Shown: piece by piece, positions 5,938 through 14,369 of the stretch
Numbering within the stretch: the first letter of the stretch is position 1
Layout: each line of letters opens with the position of its first letter
Assembly (NCBI GenBank): GCA_031555955.1
Contig: JAVBTY010000004.1
Span: 1-44,406, forward strand
DNA length: 44,406 nt
Reading direction: 5' to 3'
Source of the DNA: Azoarcus sp031555955
GTDB lineage: Bacteria; Pseudomonadota; Gammaproteobacteria; Burkholderiales; Rhodocyclaceae
Position numbers and translations under genes: made by a program
The notes under the pieces: model-generated
Database searches by the model: none
Told to the model about the DNA's origin: nothing
What the model saw: the letters and a program-made list of their open reading frames with translations, nothing else

Positions 5938-7638
5938 TTAGAACGTTGTCTTGAATGTGAAATAAGCCGCCCCACGGTCCCTGAGCAATGCGTAGGGGCC
6001 ATTGTTGACGGTCGCCGCGCCATTGGGGCCGGTAGTCAGATCGCCAAAGGCATCGACATATTTCAGATCGAAACGGTATTTCTGGTACAGGTCAAGCGCC
6101 AGCCCGACGGAATAGCTGCCAGCATCCTCATTGCCGCCAAACTGCACCGCCGAATTACCCGACAAACCCGTGGAAACGCTCAGCGGCATCGACAGATCAC
6201 CCCCAGGGAAAACCTGATACCAGGTTGGCGTGAAGTTCAGCGCCAGACCGAAGGCATTCCGGCTGACTTCGTCAATGGCATTGTAGCCGCGACGTCCCTT
6301 GAAATATTTTTCACCCTGCTCGACCGACAGCCAGCGGTTCCAGGTCAGCTCGGCCATCCATATGGCGCTGTCCCACAGCGCGAAGTTGCTCAGGGAGCCA
6401 AGCGCGTTGAGCACGCCGTGGACGGTATTGCCCCGCGCGCCGAATATTTCGCCCTGCCCCGGCAGCGCCTGGCCGGGAAGCACGGTCACCGTTTCGCTGA
6501 CAAGCGGCATGTCGCGGCGGTAGTTCAAATCCATCCCGACGCTGACGCCGCCGATCTGCTTGGTCAGGCTCATGCCGTACAGGTTGATTCCATCCGCGTA
6601 GTCGAGACGGTATTTCAGCGCGGCCGGGGTGCGCGCGTCGATCACGAGCTGCGGCAGCTTGTCGGAAAAACGGCGGACATAAAAGCCCATCGTGCCATCA
6701 AGCCATTCGGGACTCCAGCGCGCGGACACGCCCCATTCACCGGTATTTTCCGGTTCGTTGTCGGAAGTGCGCAGCGCACGGACAAGACCGCCGGTCGCCG
6801 GATTGACCCCCGCGATCAGGGATTCACCGCCAAGCTGCAGAGGATCGTTAAAGCCCAGATAAGTACCGCCTTCCGGCAGACGGGTCGCTTCCCACCTGAA
6901 AAAATACTGGGCGGCGAACGACAGATCCTGCGTCGCCTGCAAGGTGCCCGACAGCTGCGCCAGCGGACGGTAGAGCTCCTTGGCCTCGACGCCTGGCATG
7001 CTGAAGGCCTTGCCGGCGTCAAGCGGCGCCTGCGCATAGGTCACGCCGTGAATCGCTCCGCCGAACAGCAGCCCCTCACCCCAGTTGACCGTGTGTCGCC
7101 CCGCGCGCACCGACAGCGGCATGCTGCCCAGATCAAAGGTGCCGAAAACGAAGGCATCAAGCCATTCACCCGACACGCCGTTGTAATAACGGTCGGCATA
7201 ATTGCCCAGCCCGAAAGCCGGGGCGCCATTGTTCAGGTGGTTGGAAGTCGCCAGGCTCGTATTGTCAAAACTCCCTTTATAGGCCTGGTCATACCACGAG
7301 GCAGCGCTCACCCGCACGCCATATTTCCTCTTGTAAACCACATCGAATTCGGTCAGCAGGTCGAGCCGGTTTGTGACGATGCTGTGATCATCAAAATTGC
7401 GGTCGCCATCATCCGCGTTAGGATTTTTCAGGATCGCCTTTTCCTGCGATTCGATGCGGTAACCCAGGTTGTAGCGCACGGTATTGTCAAAGTGGATCGA
7501 CAGGTCTTCGTTATCGGTATCGAGAACAAACGCTGCGACGGATCCCGGCGAACCCGCACAGATCGCGCTTATCGCGACAAAAAGCATCTTGCGCCGGAGG
7601 CGTTCAGATACTGGCAAATGTTGTGATGTTCTGATCAT
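5938..7638 (-). CDS. DUF1302 family outer-membrane protein
   Basis: 566 residues from ATG 7638, chosen over the upstream in-frame start at 7761 because AGAGG lies 8 nt before it and the signal peptide begins there. The basic N-terminus (SERLRRK) leads to a hydrophobic core ending near GSVAA. Then comes mature DUF1302 sequence (DTDNEDLSIHFDNTVRYNLG). The body is rich in alternating aromatic and polar strands and ends in TFKTTF with a terminal Phe, consistent with an outer-membrane beta-barrel. It pairs with the DUF1329 gene downstream. Proposed roles in the family are transport or sorting of hydrophobic molecules, but no substrate can be read from the sequence. Confidence 0.85.
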   Translation of the reverse strand: MIRTSQHLPVSERLRRKMLFVAISAICAGSPGSVAAFVLDTDNEDLSIHFDNTVRYNLGYRIESQEKAILKNPNADDGDRNFDDHSIVTNRLDLLTEFDVVYKRKYGVRVSAASWYDQAYKGSFDNTSLATSNHLNNGAPAFGLGNYADRYYNGVSGEWLDAFVFGTFDLGSMPLSVRAGRHTVNWGEGLLFGGAIHGVTYAQAPLDAGKAFSMPGVEAKELYRPLAQLSGTLQATQDLSFAAQYFFRWEATRLPEGGTYLGFNDPLQLGGESLIAGVNPATGGLVRALRTSDNEPENTGEWGVSARWSPEWLDGTMGFYVRRFSDKLPQLVIDARTPAALKYRLDYADGINLYGMSLTKQIGGVSVGMDLNYRRDMPLVSETVTVLPGQALPGQGEIFGARGNTVHGVLNALGSLSNFALWDSAIWMAELTWNRWLSVEQGEKYFKGRRGYNAIDEVSRNAFGLALNFTPTWYQVFPGGDLSMPLSVSTGLSGNSAVQFGGNEDAGSYSVGLALDLYQKYRFDLKYVDAFGDLTTGPNGAATVNNGPYALLRDRGAAYFTFKTTF

Positions 7639-7665
7639 CAGAAACCTCTGTTTTGAATTTTTCCA

Positions 7666-7685
7666 ATTAAAACCGATTAAAACCG
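7666..7685 (-). repeat. Tandem 10-bp direct repeat upstream of DUF1302 gene
   Basis: ATTAAAACCG occurs twice back to back (7666-7675 and 7676-7685), 28-47 nt upstream of the DUF1302 ATG. The 10-bp period places both copies on the same helix face, as in operators bound by paired regulator subunits. No regulator is encoded next to it. Confidence 0.4.
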
Positions 7686-8176
7686 GTGCAGCCGATGCAC
7701 CCGCACCGCCTTTCACCTCAGACGGGGCCGCCCGACAGGAAGTCGGGGATTGTAACGCCATTTGTCACCGCCCAGACAGACCATGCCGATGCCCTATACA
7801 ACCGCTGCTGCAAATACCGGGCTTCATATCTGGCGGCAATCTGTCCGGCGCACCGGCCCGCACCGCCATGACTTTTGAGGAGGAATACCTTCATGAACCC
7901 CATGGAAAATCGCAGCGGCATTACCGGACATCAGAATGGTAAAGGCGGCGAAATGCCACCCGGTCCATATGCCAGACGATCGTCTCTGATCCGGATCGCC
8001 CAGATCCGAAACCGCATTCATCTGCGCACGGCAGGTACCTGAAGCTTTTCTTCGTCCCTGACGCCCTGTGCCGCAGCCCATCTTCGGCCCCAGCCGCTTC
8101 ACCCCCCCCCACCGCTGTCCGCTGAAAATCTGTACGATACTGCGCCCTTCCTTTCGCCCCGCCATTTCGCCCGTCA
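7686..8176. other. Intergenic region with one small ORF
   Basis: Between the DUF1302 and mtgA genes (about 490 nt) I find only the small ORF at 7893-8042, a run of nine C at 8102-8110 and no recognisable RNA. The C-run is 66 nt before the mtgA start and outside any gene. Confidence 0.5.
7893..8042 (+). CDS. Possible small protein (49 aa), unrecognised
   Basis: ATG 7893 is preceded by a perfect AGGAGG (7878-7883) at 9-nt spacing, the best ribosome binding site in this intergenic region. The ORF runs 49 codons to TGA 8040-8042. The product starts MNPMENRSGITGHQNGKGG and is hydrophilic with an Arg-rich C-terminal half. It has no membrane segment and no cysteine. I recognise no family. Support is only the Shine-Dalgarno, so it may be spurious. 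Confidence 0.3.
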   Translation: MNPMENRSGITGHQNGKGGEMPPGPYARRSSLIRIAQIRNRIHLRTAGT

Positions 8177-8884
8177 GTGAATCCGTATTTTTTGCGCGCC
8201 CCGCTGCGCTGGCTCCGCCGCGGCCTGTTTGCCGCCGTTGCGCTGGCGCTGCTCTGGCAGGTGTGGCTGTTCGCCCATGTTGCGTGGTGGAGCCGGTTCG
8301 ATCCGGGCGAGACCCGCTTCATGCGCCTGCGCCTGGCCGAGCTGCGGGAGAAAAATCCCGATGCGGCGCTGCAGCATCAATGGACGCCTTACGGGCAGAT
8401 TTCGATTCATCTGAAACGCGCCGTGGTGGCTGCCGAGGATGACCGTTTTGTCGACCACGAAGGCTTCGACTGGGAAGGTATCCAGCGTGCGCTGGAAAAG
8501 AATGAAAAAAAAGGCCGCCCGGTATCCGGCGGCTCGACCATCAGCCAGCAGCTGGCGAAAAACCTGTTTCTTTCGCCTTCGCGCAGCTATCTGCGCAAGG
8601 CGCAGGAGGCGGTGATTACGGTGATGATCGAGGCGCTGTGGAGCAAGCGGCGGATTCTGGAGGTGTATCTGAACGTGGTGGAATGGGGCAATGGCGTGTT
8701 CGGGGCGGAAGCGGCGGCACAACGCTATTACAAGGTTTCCGCCGCCCGCCTGGGGCCGGCGGAATCCGCCCGGCTGGCGGTGATGCTGCCGAATCCGCGC
8801 AAGTACGAACACCAGTTTGGCGCGCGCCTTGCCGCCCATGCGGAGCGGATTCGCGCCCGGATGGGCAGCTCCCAGGTGCCCTGA
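8177..8884 (+). CDS. mtgA: Monofunctional peptidoglycan transglycosylase
   Basis: 235 residues from a GTG start, with no in-frame ATG before the membrane anchor. One N-terminal helix (about 15-38) anchors a periplasmic GT51 domain. Conserved glycosyltransferase motifs are visible: AAEDDRFVDHEGFDW (catalytic Glu region), GGSTISQQLAKNLFL and RKAQEAVITVMIEALWSK, then EVYLNVVEWGNGVFG. It polymerises lipid II into glycan strands without a transpeptidase domain. Length is normal for MtgA. It stands alone here, 130 nt before mgtE. Confidence 0.93.
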   Translation: MNPYFLRAPLRWLRRGLFAAVALALLWQVWLFAHVAWWSRFDPGETRFMRLRLAELREKNPDAALQHQWTPYGQISIHLKRAVVAAEDDRFVDHEGFDWEGIQRALEKNEKKGRPVSGGSTISQQLAKNLFLSPSRSYLRKAQEAVITVMIEALWSKRRILEVYLNVVEWGNGVFGAEAAAQRYYKVSAARLGPAESARLAVMLPNPRKYEHQFGARLAAHAERIRARMGSSQVP

Positions 8885-9014
8885 GCGGAACGCAGCTTTC
8901 CACCAGCGTAAAAACGGCGGGGAATCGCGCCGCGTGTGCGTTTTGGGGTCGCGCCCGGGGTTCCAAGCCCGTAGAATGCGCCTCCTCCGCTCACGTTTCC
9001 CCTCCATCGCGCGA

Positions 9015-10457
9015 ATGACCACGGAAGACGAACGCTCCCCCGACGACGTTCAGCAGCATCTGCGCGAAGTGCAGGACCTGCTGTCACGCCAGAAGCTGGT
9101 GGAAGAGCTCGTCCATCGCCAGGAGATGCCGCGCCGCGATCTGGTGGAATCACTGGTGCACAAGCAGCATATCGCCGGTCTGCAGGCCCGGCTCGATGCG
9201 CTGCACCCGGCCGATATTGCTTACATTCTTGAAGCGCTGCCGCTGGACGAACGCCTGTTTGTCTGGGATCTGGTCAAGGCGGAGCGCGACGGCGAGATTC
9301 TGCTCGAAGTCTCCGACGCGGTGCGCGAATCGCTGATCGAGACGATGGATCCGGAGGAGCTGAAGGCGGCGGCCGGATCGCTCGACGCCGACGAGCTGGC
9401 CGACCTCGCGCCCGATCTGCCGCCGGAAGTCATCCAGGATGTTTTCCAGTCGCTCGACAGCGAAGGCCGCGAACAGCTGAGCGCGGCGATGTCCTACGCC
9501 GAGGATTCAGTAGGCGCGCTGATGGATTTCGACATGGTGACGGTGCGCGAGGACGTCACCCTGGAAGTGGTGCTGCGTTACCTGCGCCGTTTCGACGATC
9601 TGCCGGACCACACCGACAAGCTGTTCGTGATCGACCGCAACGAACGCCTGCAGGGCATCCTCACCCTCGAATCGCTGCTCATCAACGATCCGGAAAAGGG
9701 CGTGGCGGAGGTGATGCGCACCGAGCCGGTCATCAGTTTCGCGCCGGAAGGCGACGCGGGCGATGCGGCGCAGGCTTTCGAGCGCTACGACCTTGTTTCC
9801 GCGCCGGTGATCGACAGCGACCGGCGCGTGATCGGCCGCCTGACGGTAGCCGACGTGGTGGACTTCATCCGCGAAGAATCAGAAGCCGAAATCCTGGGTA
9901 ACGCCGGTCTGCGCGAAGAGGAAGATATTTTCGCCTCGGTATGGGACTCGGTAAAAAACCGCTGGGCGTGGCTGGCGGCGAATCTCGTTACCGCCTTTAT
10001 CGCCTCGCGCGTGATCGGCCTGTTCGAAGGCTCGATCGAAAAGCTCGTCGCGCTGGCGGCGCTCATGCCCATCGTCGCCGGTATCGGCGGCAATTCAGGC
10101 AACCAGACCATCACCATGATCGTGCGCGCCATCGCCATGGGGCAGGTGGAGCAAAGCGCCATGAAGCGCCTGCTGCGCAAGGAAATCAGCGTGGCGCTGA
10201 TCAACGGCCTGGTGTGGGGCGGGCTGCTCGGGCTGCTCGCGTGGTGGCTTTACGAGAGCGTGCCGCTGGGCCTGGTGATGACGGCGGCGATGACGCTCAA
10301 TCTGCTGCTGGCCGCCACCGCCGGGGTGGCGATTCCGATGCTGCGCCAGCGCCTGGGCGCCGACCCGGCCATCGGCGGCTCGGTGATGATCACCGCGCTC
10401 ACCGATTCCGGCGGCTTTTTTATCTTCCTCGGTCTGGCTACGCTTTTCCTGCTCTGA
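9015..10457 (+). CDS. mgtE: Magnesium transporter MgtE
   Basis: 480 residues from ATG 9015. An in-frame ATG at 8976 is possible, but it lies inside a TAGAAT sequence that looks like a -10 box. An N-terminal MgtE superhelical domain (about 20-145) is followed by two CBS domains (about 150-270) and five membrane helices in the C-terminal third, with the pore motif PIVAGIGGNSGNQT. It forms a homodimeric Mg2+ channel gated by Mg2+ binding to the cytosolic domains. Its 3' end overlaps convergent hemL by 20 nt. Confidence 0.92.
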   Translation: MTTEDERSPDDVQQHLREVQDLLSRQKLVEELVHRQEMPRRDLVESLVHKQHIAGLQARLDALHPADIAYILEALPLDERLFVWDLVKAERDGEILLEVSDAVRESLIETMDPEELKAAAGSLDADELADLAPDLPPEVIQDVFQSLDSEGREQLSAAMSYAEDSVGALMDFDMVTVREDVTLEVVLRYLRRFDDLPDHTDKLFVIDRNERLQGILTLESLLINDPEKGVAEVMRTEPVISFAPEGDAGDAAQAFERYDLVSAPVIDSDRRVIGRLTVADVVDFIREESEAEILGNAGLREEEDIFASVWDSVKNRWAWLAANLVTAFIASRVIGLFEGSIEKLVALAALMPIVAGIGGNSGNQTITMIVRAIAMGQVEQSAMKRLLRKEISVALINGLVWGGLLGLLAWWLYESVPLGLVMTAAMTLNLLLAATAGVAIPMLRQRLGADPAIGGSVMITALTDSGGFFIFLGLATLFLL

Positions 10458-11739
10458 ATATCCCGGCCGCGGCGGCGACCGTCGCCGCGATGTCGGCATC
10501 GGTGTGCGCGGCGGAAACGAAACCGGCCTCGAAGGCGGAGGGCGCGAAATAGTGCCCCGCTTCCAGCATGGCGTGGAAGAAGCGGTTGAAAGCGTCGCGG
10601 TCGGAGGCCATGACATCGGCGAATGAAGCCGGCGGCGCATCGCTGAAATAAACCCCGAACATGCCGCCCACCGCATCGGCGCAGAAACGCACGCCCGCCG
10701 CGCGCGCCGCATCGGCCAGCCCCGTCGCCAGCGCGGCGGTGCGCGCCGTCAGCGCCTCGTAGAAACCCGGCTCGCCTATCAGTTTCAACGAAGCCAACCC
10801 GGCCGCCACCGCCACCGGGCTGCCGGAAAGCGTGCCCGCCTGGTAGACCGCGCCCAATGGAGCGATCTTTTCCATGATGTCGCGCCGCCCGCCGAACGCG
10901 CCCACCGGCATGCCGCCGCCGATCACCTTGCCCAGCGTGGTCAGGTCCGGGGTGATGCTGTAGAGCCCCTGTACCCCTTGTGGGCCGGTGCGGAAACCGG
11001 TCATCACTTCGTCGAAGATCAGCACCGCGCCATACTGGGTGCACAACCGGCGCAGTCCTTCGAGGAAGCCGGCTGCGGGTTTGACCAGATTCATGTTGCC
11101 CGCCACCGGTTCAACGATGATCGCGGCAATCTCGTCGGCACGGGCCTTGAACACAGCTTCGACCTGATCGAGGTCGTTGTAGTCGAGCACGATGGTGTGG
11201 CGGGCAAAATCCGCCGGTACGCCGCCGGACGAAGGATTGCCGAAAGTCAGCAGGCCGGAGCCGGCTTTCACCAGCAGGCTGTCGGCATGGCCGTGATAGC
11301 AGCCCTCGAACTTGACGATCGCATCACGTCCGGTGAAACCGCGCGCCAGCCGGATCGCGCTCATCGTCGCCTCGGTGCCGGAGCTGACCAGACGCACCAT
11401 CTCAACCGACGGCAGCAGCGCGCAGAGTCGCTCGGCCATCTCGACCTCGCTTTCGGTCGGCGCGCCGAACGACAGGCCGCGCAAAGCCGCTTCGCGTACC
11501 GCTTCGACGATGGCCGGATGCGCATGGCCCGTGATCGCAGGCCCCCAGGAGCCGACATAGTCGAGGTAGGCCTTGCCGTCCGCGTCCCACACCCGCGCAC
11601 CCTCGGCGCGGGCGATGAAGCGCGGCGTGCCGCCCACCGAACGAAAGGCTCGCACGGGCGAATTGACGCCGCCGGGGATGGTGCGCTGGGCGCGCTGGAA
11701 CAGTGTTTCGTTACGGCTCTGGTTTTGGGGACTGGACAT
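10438..11739 (-). CDS. hemL: Glutamate-1-semialdehyde 2,1-aminomutase
   Basis: 433 residues, the family's usual length. It converts glutamate-1-semialdehyde to 5-aminolevulinate with PLP in the C5 pathway of tetrapyrrole synthesis. Seen in sequence: N-terminal FQRAQRTIPGGVNSPVRAF, FEGCYHGHADSLLVKAGSG, LIFDEVMTGFR, and the PLP-lysine segment TLGKVIGGGMPVGAFGGR. ATG 11739 follows thiE by 42 nt, so thiD-thiE-hemL are probably co-transcribed. Its stop lies inside the convergent mgtE end. Confidence 0.96.
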   Translation of the reverse strand: MSSPQNQSRNETLFQRAQRTIPGGVNSPVRAFRSVGGTPRFIARAEGARVWDADGKAYLDYVGSWGPAITGHAHPAIVEAVREAALRGLSFGAPTESEVEMAERLCALLPSVEMVRLVSSGTEATMSAIRLARGFTGRDAIVKFEGCYHGHADSLLVKAGSGLLTFGNPSSGGVPADFARHTIVLDYNDLDQVEAVFKARADEIAAIIVEPVAGNMNLVKPAAGFLEGLRRLCTQYGAVLIFDEVMTGFRTGPQGVQGLYSITPDLTTLGKVIGGGMPVGAFGGRRDIMEKIAPLGAVYQAGTLSGSPVAVAAGLASLKLIGEPGFYEALTARTAALATGLADAARAAGVRFCADAVGGMFGVYFSDAPPASFADVMASDRDAFNRFFHAMLEAGHYFAPSAFEAGFVSAAHTDADIAATVAAAAGIFRAGKA

Positions 11740-11781
11740 CGGGATAGCTCGTCTGAAAGGGTTGGAAAGTTGAGGGAAAAT

Positions 11782-12426
11782 TCAGGGGCCCGACGCGGCG
11801 AACAGATCGCGCCAGGCGCGCGCGCGCGCCGCCGGATCGGACGCGGAAAATACGTCGGTAATGACCGCCGCCAGATCGGCGCCAGCGTCGATAACCTGCA
11901 CGGCGTTATCCAGCGTAATGCCGCCGATGGCCGCCACGGCCACGCCCAGTTCGCGCCGCGCGCGGCTCAGCAGATCCAGCGGCGCCCGCCGCGCCTGCGG
12001 CTTGGTCGGCGACGGAAACAGGGCGCCAAAGGCAACGTAATCGGCGCCCGCACGCGCGCCCTGTTCTGCCCGCACCCATTCGTCGTAACAGGACACGCCA
12101 AGGATACGCCCCGGCCCCAGCGCGGCGCGCGCGGCGGCCAGGTCGCCATCGTCCCGCCCCAGGTGCGCGCCATCCGCGCCGATGGCCAGCGCCAGCGCAA
12201 GATCGTCATTGACGATGAGCGGCACGCACGCCTCGCGGCAGAGCCGTAGCACGGCTTCTGCCTGCGCGCGGCGGGGGACAGCATCCAGTGCTTTACTGCG
12301 GTATTGCAGCAGCGCGGGACGGGCTTCGAGCACACGGGCCGCCAGCGCAAGCAGGCGGGCCGTATCCGGCTCATCCGGCGTTATCGCGTACAGGCCGCGC
12401 AGCGCGGGGCGCGGCGGATTATTCAT
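11782..12426 (-). CDS. thiE: Thiamine phosphate synthase
   Basis: 214 residues from ATG 12426, which overlaps the thiD stop by 8 nt. A longer in-frame start at 12498 would lie wholly inside thiD and is rejected. TIM-barrel ThiE motifs: LQYRSK (pyrophosphate/Mg site), LIVNDD, GAHLGRDD, VAFGALFPSPTK and VAAIGGIT. It couples HMP-pyrophosphate with thiazole phosphate to give thiamine phosphate. It follows thiD in the same operon. Confidence 0.94.
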   Translation of the reverse strand: MNNPPRPALRGLYAITPDEPDTARLLALAARVLEARPALLQYRSKALDAVPRRAQAEAVLRLCREACVPLIVNDDLALALAIGADGAHLGRDDGDLAAARAALGPGRILGVSCYDEWVRAEQGARAGADYVAFGALFPSPTKPQARRAPLDLLSRARRELGVAVAAIGGITLDNAVQVIDAGADLAAVITDVFSASDPAARARAWRDLFAASGP

Positions 12427-13282
12427 CGTCCGTTTCCTGCACGCGCGCCCAGAAAAAACGGTCCGGCAGCGCCAGCCCCATGCCGGGGCGGTACGCATGG
12501 CGCAGCGTCTGCCAGGTGAATTCCTGCGCCTCGCGCACAGCCTCCGGCACGTTCATGCCATGAGCCAGCGCCGCCGCGGCCGCCGTGGCGAGGGTCGTAT
12601 CCGCGCCGATAAAACGCCCGGGCAGACGCTCCCATGCATCGGTACGGATCACACCGCTTTCGTCGAACAGCAGGTTGATCACCTGCGCCCCCTGCCCGCC
12701 GCCGTCGGTGAGCAGGATATATTCGATGCCAAGGCTGAACAGGCCAGAAACCGCCTCTTCGACGGAAAGAGCGGCGCTCTCCCCGTCTTCATCGATATCC
12801 GCGCCCGCCAGACGCAGGATCTCATGCCGCCCCGCGACGAGCAGCGTGGTCTGCGGCAGAATCAGCCCGGCCAGCACGGCGGGCATGTCTTCATCAAGCG
12901 CTTCCGCGCCACCCACGCACAGCGCCGGTTCGAGCACCAGCGGAATTTCGGGATAGTCAGAAAGAATTTCCGCAATGGCGGCAATGGCTTCAACACTGCC
13001 GCCCAGCCCAAGCCTGAACACGCTGACCGGAATATCCTCCAGCACCGCCCGCGCCTGCGCCGCGATGACTCCAGCATCGGACGGGATAACTTCCTCCACG
13101 CCGCGCGTATCGCATACGAGCGCCGCCGTCTGCACCGCCAGCGGATGGCAGCCCATACTGGCCAGCGTCAGCGCATCCGCCAGCAGACCGCCGCCGCCCG
13201 TAGCGTCACCAGCGGAAAGGCACAGCACGGCGGGAGGAAAAACCGGTATGGCTATGGACATGACAGAAGGGATACCGCCCAT
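12419..13282 (-). CDS. thiD: Hydroxymethylpyrimidine/phosphomethylpyrimidine kinase (divergent)
   Basis: 287 residues from ATG 13282, favoured because AGGGGAA lies 8 nt upstream. ATG 13261 (MSIAIPVF) is the alternative. The ribokinase-fold ThiD layout is visible: LCLSAGDATGGGGLLADA corresponds to the usual SGSDPSGGAGIQAD, and the C-terminal FIGADTTLATAAAAALAHG corresponds to GTGCTLSAAIAA. The catalytic Cys of the canonical GTGCT motif is replaced (GADTT), so the active site is atypical. It would phosphorylate HMP and HMP-P for ThiE, with which it overlaps. It is divergent from the pil chemosensory operon. Confidence 0.82.
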   Translation of the reverse strand: MGGIPSVMSIAIPVFPPAVLCLSAGDATGGGGLLADALTLASMGCHPLAVQTAALVCDTRGVEEVIPSDAGVIAAQARAVLEDIPVSVFRLGLGGSVEAIAAIAEILSDYPEIPLVLEPALCVGGAEALDEDMPAVLAGLILPQTTLLVAGRHEILRLAGADIDEDGESAALSVEEAVSGLFSLGIEYILLTDGGGQGAQVINLLFDESGVIRTDAWERLPGRFIGADTTLATAAAAALAHGMNVPEAVREAQEFTWQTLRHAYRPGMGLALPDRFFWARVQETDDE

Positions 13283-13283
13283 T

Positions 13284-13312
13284 CTGGCGGTTCCCCTAAA
13301 ATACGGTAAGAT
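13284..13312 (+). promoter_or_regulatory. Weak candidate promoter for the pil chemosensory operon
   Basis: CTGGCG (13284-13289) and TAAGAT (13307-13312) are 17 nt apart in the short divergent gap between thiD and the ORF at 13346. The -10 is good (5 of 6) and the -35 poor. On the minus strand TATTTT and TAAAAT hexamers in the same gap could serve thiD. Assigned on position more than on strength. Confidence 0.3.
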
Positions 13313-13345
13313 GCTGGAGATTTTACCGCCAATCCACGTCCAGCG

Positions 13346-13603
13346 ATGGCCGATACCCCCTATAAGACTTTTGTGCGCCCGATCCACCATTTCGCCCGTA
13401 GCGGAACCATGATGGAACCGCCTGAAAAAGAAACGTTGCCAGGAAACCGCTGGAAAGGCGCGCCTCCGGGCTGGGCGCCGCCACGGACATCCGCCGTGCG
13501 GAAAGCGGCCCGGCCCCGCAACGTCACAATACCGATGCCGCCGCCCGTCCCTGCCCCATCTGCAGGACGCCCGGCAGCGCATGGAGCCGCCTTATGGATC
13601 TGA
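13346..13603 (+). pseudogene. Rubredoxin-derived ORF lacking all cysteines
   Basis: 85 codons with an intact frame. Residues 6-56 follow the rubredoxin pattern: YKTFV-R-PI-H where rubredoxin has YKTYMCxxC, PEKETLPGNRW for the PexGIxPGTxW loop, and PPGWA-P-PR-T where rubredoxin has the second CPxC. All four Fe ligands are replaced (R11, H14, P45, T48), and spacing between the pairs is 30 rather than 29. A Pro-rich tail of about 30 residues follows, and the stop overlaps the pilG start by 10 nt. Rubredoxin genes commonly sit between thiD and pilG in related bacteria, which supports the origin. It cannot bind iron as rubredoxin does. It may be a decaying gene kept as a leader for pilG. Confidence 0.45.
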
Positions 13604-13971
13604 CCGGCCTGAAAGTGATGGTCATCGACGACAGCAATACGATCCGCCGCAGCGCCGAAATTTTCCTCGGTCAGGCAGGCTGTCAGGTGCTGCTGGCCGA
13701 AGATGGCTTCGACGCACTGGCGAAAATCGCCGACCACCATCCCGACGTGATCTTCGTAGACATCATGATGCCGCGCCTGGACGGCTACCAGACCTGCGCG
13801 CTGATCAAGAAAAATCCGCGCATTTCCTCCACGCCGGTCATCATGCTGTCCTCAAAGGACGGGCTGTTCGACCGCGCGCGCGGCCGCATGGTCGGCTCGG
13901 ACGAATATCTCACCAAGCCCTTTACCAAAGACAGCCTGCTCAAGGCCGTCGCCGCCCACGCCCCCCGCTGA
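13594..13971 (+). CDS. pilG: Type IV pilus response regulator PilG
   Basis: 125-residue stand-alone receiver domain. Acidic pair D12/D13, phosphoacceptor D56 (VIFVDIMMPRLDG) and K108 (YLTKPF) are all present. It receives phosphate from the ChpA/PilL kinase and acts on pilus extension and twitching. First recognisable gene of the chemosensory operon, with ATG 13594 overlapping the rubredoxin-like ORF. Confidence 0.92.
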   Translation: MDLTGLKVMVIDDSNTIRRSAEIFLGQAGCQVLLAEDGFDALAKIADHHPDVIFVDIMMPRLDGYQTCALIKKNPRISSTPVIMLSSKDGLFDRARGRMVGSDEYLTKPFTKDSLLKAVAAHAPR

Positions 13972-13997
13972 CTCGTAAACATGGAATGACGCCGACC

Positions 13998-14363
13998 ATG
14001 CCTATCAGGAAAATTCTTGTCGTTGACGATTCGCCTACCGAGCGTTTCGCGCTGACGGATCTGCTCAACCGCCACGGGTATCAGGTCATCACCGCCGAAA
14101 ACGGCGAAGAGGCCATCGCAAAGAGCAAAACCGAAGGCCCTGACCTGATCCTGATGGATGTGGTTATGCCCGGCATCAACGGCTACCAGGCTACGCGGAC
14201 GATCTCGCGCAACAGCGCAACGCAGGCCATCCCGATCATCATGTGCACCAGCAAGGGGCTGGAAACGGACAAGATCTGGGGTATACGCCAGGGCGCCTAC
14301 GATTATCTGGTCAAACCGATCGTGCATGAAGAGCTGCTCACCCGCATCAGGGCGATTGGCTGA
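13998..14363 (+). CDS. pilH: Type IV pilus response regulator PilH
   Basis: 121-residue receiver domain starting MPIRKILVVDDSPTERF, the typical PilH N-terminus, so ATG 13998 is preferred to ATG 13986. Phosphoacceptor D54 (LILMDVVMPGINGYQ) and K106 (YLVKP) are present. In the Pil-Chp system PilH acts with PilG, as phosphate sink or retraction-side output. It lies 26 nt after pilG and 6 nt before pilI. Confidence 0.92.
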   Translation: MPIRKILVVDDSPTERFALTDLLNRHGYQVITAENGEEAIAKSKTEGPDLILMDVVMPGINGYQATRTISRNSATQAIPIIMCTSKGLETDKIWGIRQGAYDYLVKPIVHEELLTRIRAIG

Positions 14364-14369
14364 TATCCC

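Noticed and set aside
8102..8110. Run of nine C as a phase-variation tract
   Set aside because: It is outside any coding sequence and not placed between recognisable promoter elements, so nothing supports a switching role.
12426..12498. 24-codon N-terminal extension of thiE
   Set aside because: It lies inside the thiD coding region, and the ThiE family start fits ATG 12426.
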